This document shows, in pieces, positions 26,436-34,193 of a stretch of DNA of 64,000 bases. The stretch is from Simplicispira lacusdiani (GTDB lineage: Bacteria; Pseudomonadota; Gammaproteobacteria; Burkholderiales; Burkholderiaceae_C): assembly GCF_003604195.1 (NCBI RefSeq), contig NZ_QXGR01000005.1, positions 62,001 to 126,000 of the forward strand, read 5' to 3'. Numbering within the stretch: position 1 is the stretch's first letter; each line of letters begins with the position of its first letter. The translations under genes and the position numbers were made by a program. The notes under the pieces are model-generated. The model searched no databases and was not told the origin of the DNA. It saw only the letters and a program-made list of their open reading frames with translations.

Positions 26436-28396
26436 AGTTCGATGTCCGGGCCGGCCATTCGCTTCATCTCAGAAAGCAACTTCGACCGGCCTTGGAGCGT
26501 TGCCCTGAACTGTGCGATCCGTTCCCTCCATGGACCTTCTCCAATTAGCAGTGGAATTTTGAGTTCCATCAGTCGACTTCCTAGTGTTCCTAGAGTGGAC
26601 TGAATGAACACTAGTCCTCGCAGCCGAAGCTTCACGGAGGGAAGGTTAAGAGCAAATAGCAAGGAGTATGGATCGAGTTTGCTCTTGTCGTTAACACTAA
26701 TGATCCGAAGGTGGCTTTGTGCGATGCAGAGGGCCGAGTGCTCATCGAGTATTGCCGTTGTGCCGATGCGGTACCTACCGTCGACGACCATCAGAATATC
26801 CCCCGGTTGCAAATTCTGCGCCGATGCATATTGCTCATAAACCTGCTCGCTGACCGACTTCGTCGGATCCGCAGAAACTTCAAAGTTAGAGATATCGGAA
26901 GTACGAATGAAGGGGATTTCGCCCGTCCCGTAGGCGTCCGACCCGACTTCGTGCCCTTTCCTGACTGAGATCAACCCCTTCTTGACAAGATCACCCAACG
27001 TGACAAGCTTGGCATTACTGCCAAGCCACTCCTCTGGGGCACCCTTATCGCTCTTGTAGTAGTGGTAGCGCGGGACAAGGTACTCTGACTCATTTAGGTC
27101 AACGTTGCGCCACAGATCGGAGCCATCGTTAGAGTAAGCGGTCGCAATATGGGGAAAGTCATCTGCGTGAGCCTCGCCAGTGGCCTTGACAGATCTGCCT
27201 CGCCTGTCATGCCCACAGTTGATTGCTACCGCTACTTTGGTTTTCTGCTTGGTTGGGCTCCCGGGCAACTCTGACTTCCTAAAAAATAGAACGTTGGTTT
27301 TTGTATCTGTTCCAGGTTGGAAGGCGGTACGCGGACAATCAAGCAGGGCATCGATGCTTCCCTGTTGTCGTAACCAAGTCCAGACATATGCAGTTTGCTT
27401 ATTGCCGAACATCCCCTCTGGAAGAACTATTCCCAGCCTGCCACCCGGCCGCAAAACACGAATACAGAACTCCAGAAATAGTACCTGAGGGTCTTCACTT
27501 GCGCAAAGTGCCCCGGTCGCAGTCCACCCACTAGTTTTTGATTGACTCCAAACGTGCCCGAAGCTGTAATTAGACAGGATGCTAGGCTCTTTGATACCAA
27601 TCTTTGCGCCAAATGGAGGATTGGTCAGTACAACATCAAAGCCATCTGATGGATTTGAACCTGTGGATGCTCGCCATTCCTCAAAATCCAGCGAGTTGAA
27701 GTTATGAATCTCCGCTCGCTGACCTGCCAACACGGTTAGAAGCGCGCTAGAGAGTCGCGCTAGGCCTGAGTCCTTGTCGACGCCAATTAAGCCTCCATTA
27801 GCTGCCTCCTTACCGTGCTTGTGTGCTTGGTAAAGAAAAGTTTCTGCCAAGAACCCCCCTGTTCCCACACACGGGTCCAGTACCCGCTCCCATGGCTTTG
27901 GGTCAAGAATCTGCACCATCCCTTGAACAAGCGACTTCGGAGTGAAAAATTGCCCTTTTTCGCCTCGAAGACGGGGGCCAATGAGCGCCTGAAAGGCCTC
28001 TCCGATCAGATGGGCTGGCGCCTTGGCTAGGTCTAGGTCTGCCATTTCGCTAAGCGACCGACGAAGGGAGGCATCGTCCAGCGCGAACCGCTGTCCAGTG
28101 CCGAGCAGCTTTGGGAACACCGAAGTCAATAGCGGAAGCAGATTGGTGTTCGCATCGCCACCGTCGGCAACAAAACTCTCGATTACGGCGCGTCGTCCGG
28201 TCTGGTCAGCCGAGAGTTTTGTTAGCAGTAACAGCGAGAGGTCTTCGATGATTGCCTCTGCACGACTTGCCTTGCTATTACTGTAGAGATGGTAGTAGAT
28301 GCGCTTGAATACCTCCGGAAGGTTCTGATTCATGCTGGTAGCAGAGCCGAGCGAAAGACCGAGTTGGGAGGCATCAGAAGGAGACGTGACAGACAT
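26432..28396 (-). CDS. Type I-like N6-adenine methyltransferase fused to a specificity (TRD) domain
   Basis: A 654-residue protein. The HsdM-like half has the entry motif GEKGQFFTP (about 145-153), the AdoMet motif DPCVGTGGF (174-182) and the catalytic NPPF (259-262), followed by RPGGRLGIVLPEGMF. The C-terminal 200 or so residues resemble one half of a type I specificity subunit (VTLGDLVKKGLISVRKG, then STLGTLGSRLMELKIPLL), that is, a single target-recognition domain. It therefore looks like a self-contained M-S protein that could dimerise to read a split target. It is convergent with the HNH nuclease gene. The first ATG was taken as start; one at residue 22 (MNQNLPEVFKRIYYHLY) is possible. 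Ribosome site weak. Confidence 0.87.
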   Translation of the reverse strand: MSVTSPSDASQLGLSLGSATSMNQNLPEVFKRIYYHLYSNSKASRAEAIIEDLSLLLLTKLSADQTGRRAVIESFVADGGDANTNLLPLLTSVFPKLLGTGQRFALDDASLRRSLSEMADLDLAKAPAHLIGEAFQALIGPRLRGEKGQFFTPKSLVQGMVQILDPKPWERVLDPCVGTGGFLAETFLYQAHKHGKEAANGGLIGVDKDSGLARLSSALLTVLAGQRAEIHNFNSLDFEEWRASTGSNPSDGFDVVLTNPPFGAKIGIKEPSILSNYSFGHVWSQSKTSGWTATGALCASEDPQVLFLEFCIRVLRPGGRLGIVLPEGMFGNKQTAYVWTWLRQQGSIDALLDCPRTAFQPGTDTKTNVLFFRKSELPGSPTKQKTKVAVAINCGHDRRGRSVKATGEAHADDFPHIATAYSNDGSDLWRNVDLNESEYLVPRYHYYKSDKGAPEEWLGSNAKLVTLGDLVKKGLISVRKGHEVGSDAYGTGEIPFIRTSDISNFEVSADPTKSVSEQVYEQYASAQNLQPGDILMVVDGRYRIGTTAILDEHSALCIAQSHLRIISVNDKSKLDPYSLLFALNLPSVKLRLRGLVFIQSTLGTLGSRLMELKIPLLIGEGPWRERIAQFRATLQGRSKLLSEMKRMAGPDIEL

Positions 28397-28480
28397 TGAA
28401 CACTTTTAGTAGCATCACACGATGTGTTTGATTCTACTCTCTGATGTTGAGTATCGCCACAACAGCAAACTGTTTTGACC

Positions 28481-29593
28481 TCACAGCACCAATCCACCGG
28501 GCAACCGTTTTGGCCGCTGTCTCCTCACTACAAGGCAATCGAACAGCGACCCCGCTGTGAGCTTCTGCGTTGGGTCGTCCACCAGTAATCGAGCCGCCTC
28601 ATCCAACTCGTGCACTGTGATGCCCAGCCCCTCGGCTCTTTGAAAGAATTTTGTACTGACTTGTGTGTCAAGGTAAGAGAACTGCGGATACAGAGCGCGA
28701 ATCCTCTCCCTGATTTGCCCCGCGTTTAGATTGGGGCTACTCCCTCTAAAAGGCGCCACCGCAAGGTGGCGGGGTTCCCCTAGGGGCTCCGTCGGAGCCC
28801 CTGCGCTGCAGACATTCGGGAACGCGCTACGCGCGTTCCCGTCCTGTACTGACTCATGTACTGAAAAACTGTCTTGACCTACGGTCTTGATCAGTACTGA
28901 TTGAATGGGGTCGGGCTGCTCAAAATCCTCGAATTCATGCGGGTTCGCAACGAAATCAGACATAGGGACTGTCGGCAACTTCTCGGGGCTATTGCCGCCG
29001 TTTTCTATCGAGGTTGCCGGACTGGGTGCCGACTCGTGGTCGTCCCAACCCCAATCATCTTCATCGTCATCTGTTGCATCTTGAACCGTTGACCTAGGGG
29101 CTTTGAACGGTTCTGCGTATGCCTGTGGTGTGTACTCGTCTGGAAGAATCGACTCGTTTTGCGGCGCGCCTTCGGCGTCTGGCACCGTGGGGCGCAGCGC
29201 CCGCATTGGAGACATGGGCAGGCGCAAGGTCAGACCCTCTTTGCGGTTCTGCACATCCGCCACCAGTCCAGCTTGTTCTAGCCGCTGGATGATGCGTGCC
29301 ACCTCTTTGCCGTCAATGATGTTGCTGGCTGTACTACGTCCTTGTGTCGTCGGGATAGCGACACGGTCAGCAATGGACTCATAGGTCAGCTTTTGGCGCC
29401 CGAAGGCGCCCACTACACCAGTACGAAAGTTGGCGAGCCATTTAAGCTCGAAATAGACCCGCAGGCTGCGCAGGCATACGCCCTGCAAGGCGGCGGTTTC
29501 CGCCTTGTTGAAGCTGATGTACGCCTCGGCTTTGGGTTTTGTGTCGGTGGGGCGTTGCGCCGCCCCGGTCGTTTTTCCTTTCTTTGTTGTCAT
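28481..29593 (-). CDS. Unrecognised island protein with winged-helix-like N-terminus
   Basis: A 370-residue protein of unknown function. The N-terminal part (about 25-130) looks like a replication- or partition-type winged helix (LTYESIADRVAIP, then EVARIIQRLEQAGLVADVQN). The middle is a long acidic and low-complexity linker (DATDDDEDDWGWDDHE). The C-terminal part (about 300-365: ALYPQFSYLDTQVSTKFFQR) looks like a small helical domain. A strong GGAGG lies 5 nt before the ATG. It follows the relaxase gene on the same strand, 21 nt away, so it is in the mobilization operon and may serve replication or transfer of the element. Three perfect hairpins lie in the DNA of its linker. Confidence 0.75.
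   Translation of the reverse strand: MTTKKGKTTGAAQRPTDTKPKAEAYISFNKAETAALQGVCLRSLRVYFELKWLANFRTGVVGAFGRQKLTYESIADRVAIPTTQGRSTASNIIDGKEVARIIQRLEQAGLVADVQNRKEGLTLRLPMSPMRALRPTVPDAEGAPQNESILPDEYTPQAYAEPFKAPRSTVQDATDDDEDDWGWDDHESAPSPATSIENGGNSPEKLPTVPMSDFVANPHEFEDFEQPDPIQSVLIKTVGQDSFSVHESVQDGNARSAFPNVCSAGAPTEPLGEPRHLAVAPFRGSSPNLNAGQIRERIRALYPQFSYLDTQVSTKFFQRAEGLGITVHELDEAARLLVDDPTQKLTAGSLFDCLVVRRQRPKRLPGGLVL
28754..28840. repeat. Cluster of three perfect hairpins inside a coding region
   Basis: CGCCACC-GCAA-GGTGGCG (28754-28771), AGGGGCTCC-GTC-GGAGCCCCT (28782-28802) and GGGAACGCGC-TAC-GCGCGTTCCC (28818-28840) follow one another within 87 bp. The block is GC-rich against the surrounding AT-rich island and encodes a non-conserved-looking linker. 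Confidence 0.8.
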
Positions 29594-29614
29594 GGGTTCC
29601 TCCTTGTTGTTGAC

Positions 29615-30772
29615 TCAGCCGAATCGCCTGCTTGGCGTGTGGTGTTGGGGTGGGATGTAGTTGGGGTCCAGATTGCCCTGCTCCCTGCGTCGCTCGCGGA
29701 ATGCCGCCAGTTGCGATGGCTGGACGGGTTTCCCAGTGAGCGTCACTGACTCGACGCGCAGTTGCTCCTTGACCGTATCCAACACTCCCGCTTGCATTGC
29801 GTCGGCGGGCTCCACGGTCATGCCCGTTTTGAGGGCTTCGAGCATGGCTGCGCGTACAAAGTCAGGGTGGCCGGTGAAAGTCACGGATTTCCACTTCTTG
29901 ACCTTCGCCATGCGCACCAACATCTGCGCCGCCTCTTGGTGGCTCATGTGGTGTGCTGTGACAGAAGTGCCGTTGTCACGGATGGCTTTGGGCTTGTCGA
30001 AGTACAGAACCGCACCGCCTGTGTGCTGATGGATGTTGTGCAGGCTGACGCCAAACGCCTCCCGCATGGCTTCACTGTATTGCGGAGTCATCAGTTCGCG
30101 CCTGCGCTCCCGGCGATAGGCGTCGGCCGCTCGCTTGGAACTGTGCCTGGGCTCCGGCTGCATCATGGTCATAGCGACCACCGGCAGGTCGATAACTGGG
30201 ATGCCCTGGACTGGGTCGGCGACCATGCTTGGTGCTGGTTCGTAGGCGTCGTCTTGTAGATTTTGGGTTTTGTCGGTTGTGTTCATGTGTGTCTCCTTTT
30301 GGTGTTTTCTTTTTGAGCCTGCTCCGGGTTGTTCAACCCTGTGCAGGTGGTATTGACGCTCCACTTCACGCAACAACGTCTCGATACGGCGGTAGTCGTT
30401 GGAGTCCGAAATGGCCTGCCCCTGTGCGTTGATGCGGCAGATGACCATATGGACGTGGTCGTGGTCGGTGTCGTTGTGCCGGATGAACTTCATCGGGCAC
30501 CCTTCGTAGCCCAGCCCGTGGGCGACGAAGTTGCAGATGTCTGACCAATTTTGGTCGGACAAGGTTTTGTCCTGCGGGTGTGCAGACAACGGCAGGTGCA
30601 GGATGGCTTTCCCCATCTTGGGGCGCAGCCTGCGTATGGCGCCGATTTCAGCCGCCATGTCGCGGGGAGTGATGCCTGCCAACGTGCCGCCGATGATGCT
30701 GGCGCGCTCTCCGTTGAGCAGGTATTCAAGCAGCCCTCGGGCGCCCTTGCCTTTAATTGCCTTGCCAATCAC
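29615..30772 (-). CDS. Mobilization relaxase (MobA/VirD2-like)
   Basis: A 385-residue relaxase that would nick oriT and lead the strand during mobilization. The N-terminal domain begins IGKAIKGKGARGLLEYLLNG and contains the metal-binding HxDxxHxHxV pattern as HNDTDHDHVHMV (about residues 99-110). The usual catalytic Tyr would lie near the N-terminus; LLEYLL is the only candidate seen. After about 200 residues comes a second domain with VTFTGHPDFVRAAMLEALKTG, resembling LPD7-type domains often fused to relaxases. The start is a GTG overlapping the mobC stop by 4 nt (GTGA), showing translational coupling. It is shorter than many MobA proteins because no primase is fused. Confidence 0.85.
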   Translation of the reverse strand: MIGKAIKGKGARGLLEYLLNGERASIIGGTLAGITPRDMAAEIGAIRRLRPKMGKAILHLPLSAHPQDKTLSDQNWSDICNFVAHGLGYEGCPMKFIRHNDTDHDHVHMVICRINAQGQAISDSNDYRRIETLLREVERQYHLHRVEQPGAGSKRKHQKETHMNTTDKTQNLQDDAYEPAPSMVADPVQGIPVIDLPVVAMTMMQPEPRHSSKRAADAYRRERRRELMTPQYSEAMREAFGVSLHNIHQHTGGAVLYFDKPKAIRDNGTSVTAHHMSHQEAAQMLVRMAKVKKWKSVTFTGHPDFVRAAMLEALKTGMTVEPADAMQAGVLDTVKEQLRVESVTLTGKPVQPSQLAAFRERRREQGNLDPNYIPPQHHTPSRRFG

Positions 30773-31128
30773 GTGGACTCCCCTTCGGCGATGGCGTCAT
30801 GCGTCAGCAGTTGCAGCCGCAAAGCACGAACGGCATCGCTGAGTTGTAGGACTGTGGTGGCGTCTACGCCTGTGGCGTTGCCGCTGGCAATGGCATGAGC
30901 AAGCTGGTTAAGGTTGGATGCCCACCGTGCAGCCTCTTGCCATGCCTTGATGTTCAAGGCCGGTGGTGGCGCTTGAATGCGTTGACTTAATGCGGCTTTG
31001 CGGATGTATGTGGATACCGGTAGATTCAACCGCCTCGCCCTAGTGGTAATCGCTTCGCGCTCGGCTTCGTTCAGATACAGGTCAAAGCGTTCGCGCAAGA
31101 CCTGCCGGGGTAATAGTGGTTGTGCCAT
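30769..31128 (-). CDS. MobC-like relaxosome accessory protein
   Basis: A 119-residue protein with a ribbon-helix-helix-like N-terminal half (RFDLYLNEAEREAITTRARR, then LNLPVSTYIRKAAL) and the MobC-type helical region (WASNLNQLAHAIASG). MobC proteins bind near oriT and help the relaxase open the strands. GGGAGG stands 5 nt before this ATG, which decides the start; the open frame continues upstream through the oriT-like hairpin. It is directly followed by the relaxase gene with a 4-nt overlap. Confidence 0.82.
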   Translation of the reverse strand: MAQPLLPRQVLRERFDLYLNEAEREAITTRARRLNLPVSTYIRKAALSQRIQAPPPALNIKAWQEAARWASNLNQLAHAIASGNATGVDATTVLQLSDAVRALRLQLLTHDAIAEGEST

Positions 31129-31166
31129 GGATGCCTCCCTTCTTCTTTTTGTATGGCTGGCGTGCC

Positions 31167-31215
31167 AGCGAGCGTTCTGCACGGGTTTAGAACCCGGTGC
31201 AGAACATTGCTCGCT
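31167..31215. other. Putative oriT: nested inverted repeat upstream of mobC
   Basis: AGCGAGC (31167-31173) and GCTCGCT (31209-31215) enclose GTTCTGCAC-GGGTT and AACCCGGTGCAGAAC, which pair with a single bulged base. The structure is followed by GCACACCCTTCAGACACTTA. Location just upstream of mobC and the relaxase gene is where origins of transfer of this class lie. The nick site cannot be placed from sequence alone. Confidence 0.6.
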
Positions 31216-31287
31216 GCACACCCTTCAGACACTTACCTCCTTCAACAGAGGAAAGCAAGGGGGGCCGGAAAAGAAGGGACAAACGGA

Positions 31288-31309
31288 GGGTGCCGCCCGG
31301 GCGGCACCC
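31288..31309. terminator. 22-bp perfect palindrome, possible terminator
   Basis: GGGTGCCGCCCG and its mirror GGCGGCACCC form a perfect palindrome about 18 nt after the stop of the following minus-strand gene. There is no strong U-tract, so termination is only a suggestion; a role in transfer is also possible. Confidence 0.45.
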
Positions 31310-31326
31310 AAGCTAGCAAGACCGCA

Positions 31327-32085
31327 TTAACGAAGAAGAGAGGGTTGTTCCCACATGCCGTTGATCCAAGCAACCAGCTCACCGTCAATGCCCCATGGGT
31401 GAAGAAGTGCCTGCATTACGGGCCATACCCCATGGATGAAATAAAGGTGCTTCAACGGTTCGTCACCGACAAATAGTGCCAGCCTGTACATGGAAAGCAG
31501 CACAGCCACATCATCGACGTTCAGTCCTGCAACGGTGTTCGTAGCATTGGGTATGGTGGGTGGCAAATTCACCAAGGGCTTGTAGTAGGCAGCGATGACA
31601 TTTTTCTGCTTGCCGCGTTGCCAATCAATGAAATCAACGCCATCGAGTGTGATGGGGTAGTACTGAGCAATTACGCGCACGATGTACGCACTCAATGGGG
31701 GGCGATGTTTCTCCAGGCCATGCAGTTCTTTGACGTGAAGTCTGATGACGCGCATCGAAGCCTCGATGGTGCCGCCCATCACCTCCCAGAGTGGGTACTG
31801 GCCTGGCCCGTGATGATAGATGTCACTTGTGCCTGGGTAGTACCGCTCGACGATTTTTAGTGTCTGATGGGATGGCGACACATTTCCCGACCTGATGCGG
31901 TCTATCCGAGGTGGTTGAAAAACCTGGTGCTCTACAAGCAAAGTGGCTGATCTCTTCACCCAACTGGCGTCAAAAGAGTTTTGACTACTTGCATTTGCGG
32001 CGTGTAGGACCGCACTTCCCCAAGCCGCTGATTTGAAGCGCTCGACAGCATCACGATTTTTTCGTCCGGCCACTGCTGCTCCCAT
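31327..32085 (-). CDS. Unrecognised island protein (252 residues)
   Basis: A 252-residue soluble protein that I do not recognise. It starts MGAAVAGRKNRDAVERFKSA and has no signal peptide or membrane segment. The N-terminal third has the feel of a helix-turn-helix regulator (DRIRSGNVSPSHQTLKIVER). The rest is rich in aromatic and aliphatic residues (LFVGDEPLKHLYFIHGVWPV). AGGA lies close to the ATG, giving fair support to the start. It is divergent from the ParB-MT-A70 gene across a gap of about 190 bp, so it might regulate that gene. Composition is AT-rich like the rest of the island. Confidence 0.65.
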   Translation of the reverse strand: MGAAVAGRKNRDAVERFKSAAWGSAVLHAANASSQNSFDASWVKRSATLLVEHQVFQPPRIDRIRSGNVSPSHQTLKIVERYYPGTSDIYHHGPGQYPLWEVMGGTIEASMRVIRLHVKELHGLEKHRPPLSAYIVRVIAQYYPITLDGVDFIDWQRGKQKNVIAAYYKPLVNLPPTIPNATNTVAGLNVDDVAVLLSMYRLALFVGDEPLKHLYFIHGVWPVMQALLHPWGIDGELVAWINGMWEQPSLLR

Positions 32086-32272
32086 TGTCCTGTGTACTCC
32101 GACAGCACACGGGTGAATTATTTCAAACTCTTCTTTCTACAGGAGGAGTCGCAGGTGATCGAGGAGTTTTGCGCAGCCACGAAATAGAGCCATTTCGTGT
32201 CGTATCCGTTAAGTGCTCATCTCCGGAGAATTCATTCCACAGCGAGTTGCTGTGTCAAATGAAAGGACGCTT

Positions 32273-33607
32273 ATGAAAAATACGAAACACAAAGCAGCAC
32301 ACGAAAACGTCTCGGTGTCTTACGCAGAAAACGATCAAGCAGCAGCGCCTAAGGTGGAAATTCACCCTGCTGCGAAACTGCTCCCAGCAATGGATGAGTG
32401 TACCTACGTCGCCTTGCTCGCTGATATCCAGCAGCACGGGGTGCGTGTTCCGATCGCCTTGCTGGATGGGCAAATCATTGATGGCCGCGCACGCTATGAC
32501 GCTTGTGTAGAGCTGGGGATCACGCCACCGTTTTGCAATGTCTCGTCTGGTGCGGGCGGTGGTGAAGCCTCTGTTATTTCTCTGAATCTTTTGCGCAAGC
32601 ACTGGACTGAGGGGCAGCGTGCCTTGATGGCTGCACGTCTTTCCACTACTTCGCTGGGCTCCAACCAGCAGAGCATCGGCGCTGTGACGCAAGGTGAGGC
32701 GGCAAAGCGTTTTGCCATCTCGGTTGATTCCCTTCAGCGCGCGCAGAAGATCATTCAGAAGGGCAATTCCGATTTGATCCAGCATGTTGAGAAGGGCGAC
32801 GTCACCCTTAAAACTGGTGAGGCTGCAGCCAAGTCCTTGTCGAACGCAACCATCAAGGAGATCTTGAAATCGCCTGCGGGAAGCAACTACGGGAAGAAGA
32901 TTGCGTTTGCAGTTTCGGCAGCAAAGCAGCGTACTGCCGAGGCGATCGCAAATGTCGGACTCAGCTCTGAGCGGGCAAAGGCTGCGGCCAACACTGTGGA
33001 GCTGCCGATTGGTGAGTCTCGTTATGGCGTCATCTATGCAGATCCACCGTGGGACTATCTTGGTAAAGACAAAGCGCCGTACCCGACGATGTCGATTGAA
33101 GAAATTTGCGACATGGAGGTGAACAAGCTCGCCGCAGATGATGCAGTCCTTTTTCTCTGGATTCCAAACAGTCAACTGAGGAAAGGGCTTCAGGTCATCG
33201 AATCCTGGGGCTTTGAGTACAAGACCAATTTTGTGTGGGACAAGCAGATCCCAGGCGCAGGGGTTTTCCACGATGCGCGCCACGAGCTGATCTTGATGGC
33301 CACTCGTGGCAAGGGAAATGGCTTCGTTGTGGCGAATCGCCCAACTTCGCTCATTCGCGAAAAGAAGGACAGTCAAATCCATAGCCGCAAGCCCGAGGAA
33401 GGGTACGTTCTGATTGAGTCGATGTACCCAACGCTGAGCAAGATTGAGTTGTTCTGTCGGGGCGTTCCTCGCCCAGGCTGGGAGGGTTGGGGCAATCAAT
33501 GCCTGAACCGTCCCGAATTGACTGCTGACGCCGTTGGCCTGCCCAAGAAACTCGCCAAGGCAAGCAAGAAGGCCAAAAACGATGCAGTCATTGCCCAAGC
33601 CGCCTGA
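32273..33607 (+). CDS. ParB-like domain fused to MT-A70 adenine methyltransferase
   Basis: A 444-residue protein. The N-terminal part (about 30-110) is ParB/Srx-like (IHPAAKLLPAM, then LLDGQIIDGRARYDACVELG, a variant of the GERR-type box). A helical DNA-binding region (about 135-230) follows. The C-terminal half is an MT-A70 family N6-adenine methyltransferase with the catalytic ADPPW (256-260), LFLWIPNSQLRKGLQVIESWG and RHELILMATRGKG. Such fusions are common on phages and mobile elements and can methylate DNA adenines; target unknown. AAGGA stands 5 nt before the ATG, and a strong terminator follows the gene, so it is probably transcribed alone. Confidence 0.87.
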   Translation: MKNTKHKAAHENVSVSYAENDQAAAPKVEIHPAAKLLPAMDECTYVALLADIQQHGVRVPIALLDGQIIDGRARYDACVELGITPPFCNVSSGAGGGEASVISLNLLRKHWTEGQRALMAARLSTTSLGSNQQSIGAVTQGEAAKRFAISVDSLQRAQKIIQKGNSDLIQHVEKGDVTLKTGEAAAKSLSNATIKEILKSPAGSNYGKKIAFAVSAAKQRTAEAIANVGLSSERAKAAANTVELPIGESRYGVIYADPPWDYLGKDKAPYPTMSIEEICDMEVNKLAADDAVLFLWIPNSQLRKGLQVIESWGFEYKTNFVWDKQIPGAGVFHDARHELILMATRGKGNGFVVANRPTSLIREKKDSQIHSRKPEEGYVLIESMYPTLSKIELFCRGVPRPGWEGWGNQCLNRPELTADAVGLPKKLAKASKKAKNDAVIAQAA

Positions 33608-33618
33608 GAAAGACAGTC

Positions 33619-33657
33619 AATGAACAGGGACACATGACTTGTGCCCTGTTCATTTTT
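33619..33657 (+). terminator. Rho-independent terminator after the ParB-MT-A70 gene
   Basis: AATGAACAGGGACACA and TGTGCCCTGTTCATT pair over 15 bp with one bulge and a 5-nt loop, followed by TTTTGC. It lies about 11 nt after the stop codon. Confidence 0.85.
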
Positions 33658-33681
33658 GCTTCACACGAATAGGAGAACACC

Positions 33682-34164
33682 ATGAACCAAACGCAATCTC
33701 TCGACCAACATCCCTTCGCAGAATTTATGGCGCTGATGAACCATCAGATCGACTGGGACGATATTGATGATGGCGACATCGGAGACTATTTTTATCAGAC
33801 TTATCAGCGCGCCGACGACGGCTTCACTTTCCATGTGATCGAGAACACGCTGTGTTCCTCTGAGTGGTACCTCAGCCACGACAAGAACGTCAACAATCGC
33901 GATAGCTGGATTCCGATCACTCGTCTCATGGGCTACCTCATCACCAGCATTGATGTGGCGAATTGGATCGAAAACGTGCCTACACCCGAGATCTGTCAGG
34001 AATGCAGTGAGTTGTTCGAAGAGTATGAAGAGAATCCAGAGGACCTTGCCCTCGAAATGCTCAACGCGGGACGCGACCCGCAGCAGGTATCCAAAGAATT
34101 TGTCATCGCATGGCTCAAGGGCCGGAAAGGCCTGCAGGCAAAAGAACGTACAAGGTCCCTTTGA
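33682..34164 (+). CDS. Acidic island protein of unknown function
   Basis: A 160-residue protein not recognised as a known family. It is markedly acidic in its first half (DWDDIDDGDIGDYF) and again at FEEYEENPEDLALEML, with basic residues only at the very end (KGRKGLQAKERTRS). It has no signal peptide or membrane segment. An AGGAG 6 nt upstream supports the ATG. It is convergent with the integrase gene, which ends 30 nt away, and follows a terminator, so it needs its own promoter in the 75-bp gap. Small acidic proteins on mobile elements sometimes mimic DNA to block restriction enzymes; nothing in the sequence proves this. Confidence 0.7.
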   Translation: MNQTQSLDQHPFAEFMALMNHQIDWDDIDDGDIGDYFYQTYQRADDGFTFHVIENTLCSSEWYLSHDKNVNNRDSWIPITRLMGYLITSIDVANWIENVPTPEICQECSELFEEYEENPEDLALEMLNAGRDPQQVSKEFVIAWLKGRKGLQAKERTRSL

Positions 34165-34193
34165 ATCTCATGCCCATGCGAGCGCTTTCCGCA

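Noticed and set aside
26432..28396. Complete type I restriction system
   Set aside because: No HsdR-type translocase (DEAD motor) gene is present on the island; the only nuclease nearby is the HNH protein.
28754..28840. CRISPR array
   Set aside because: The hairpins differ from one another and there are no repeated units with regular spacers. No cas genes occur in the window.
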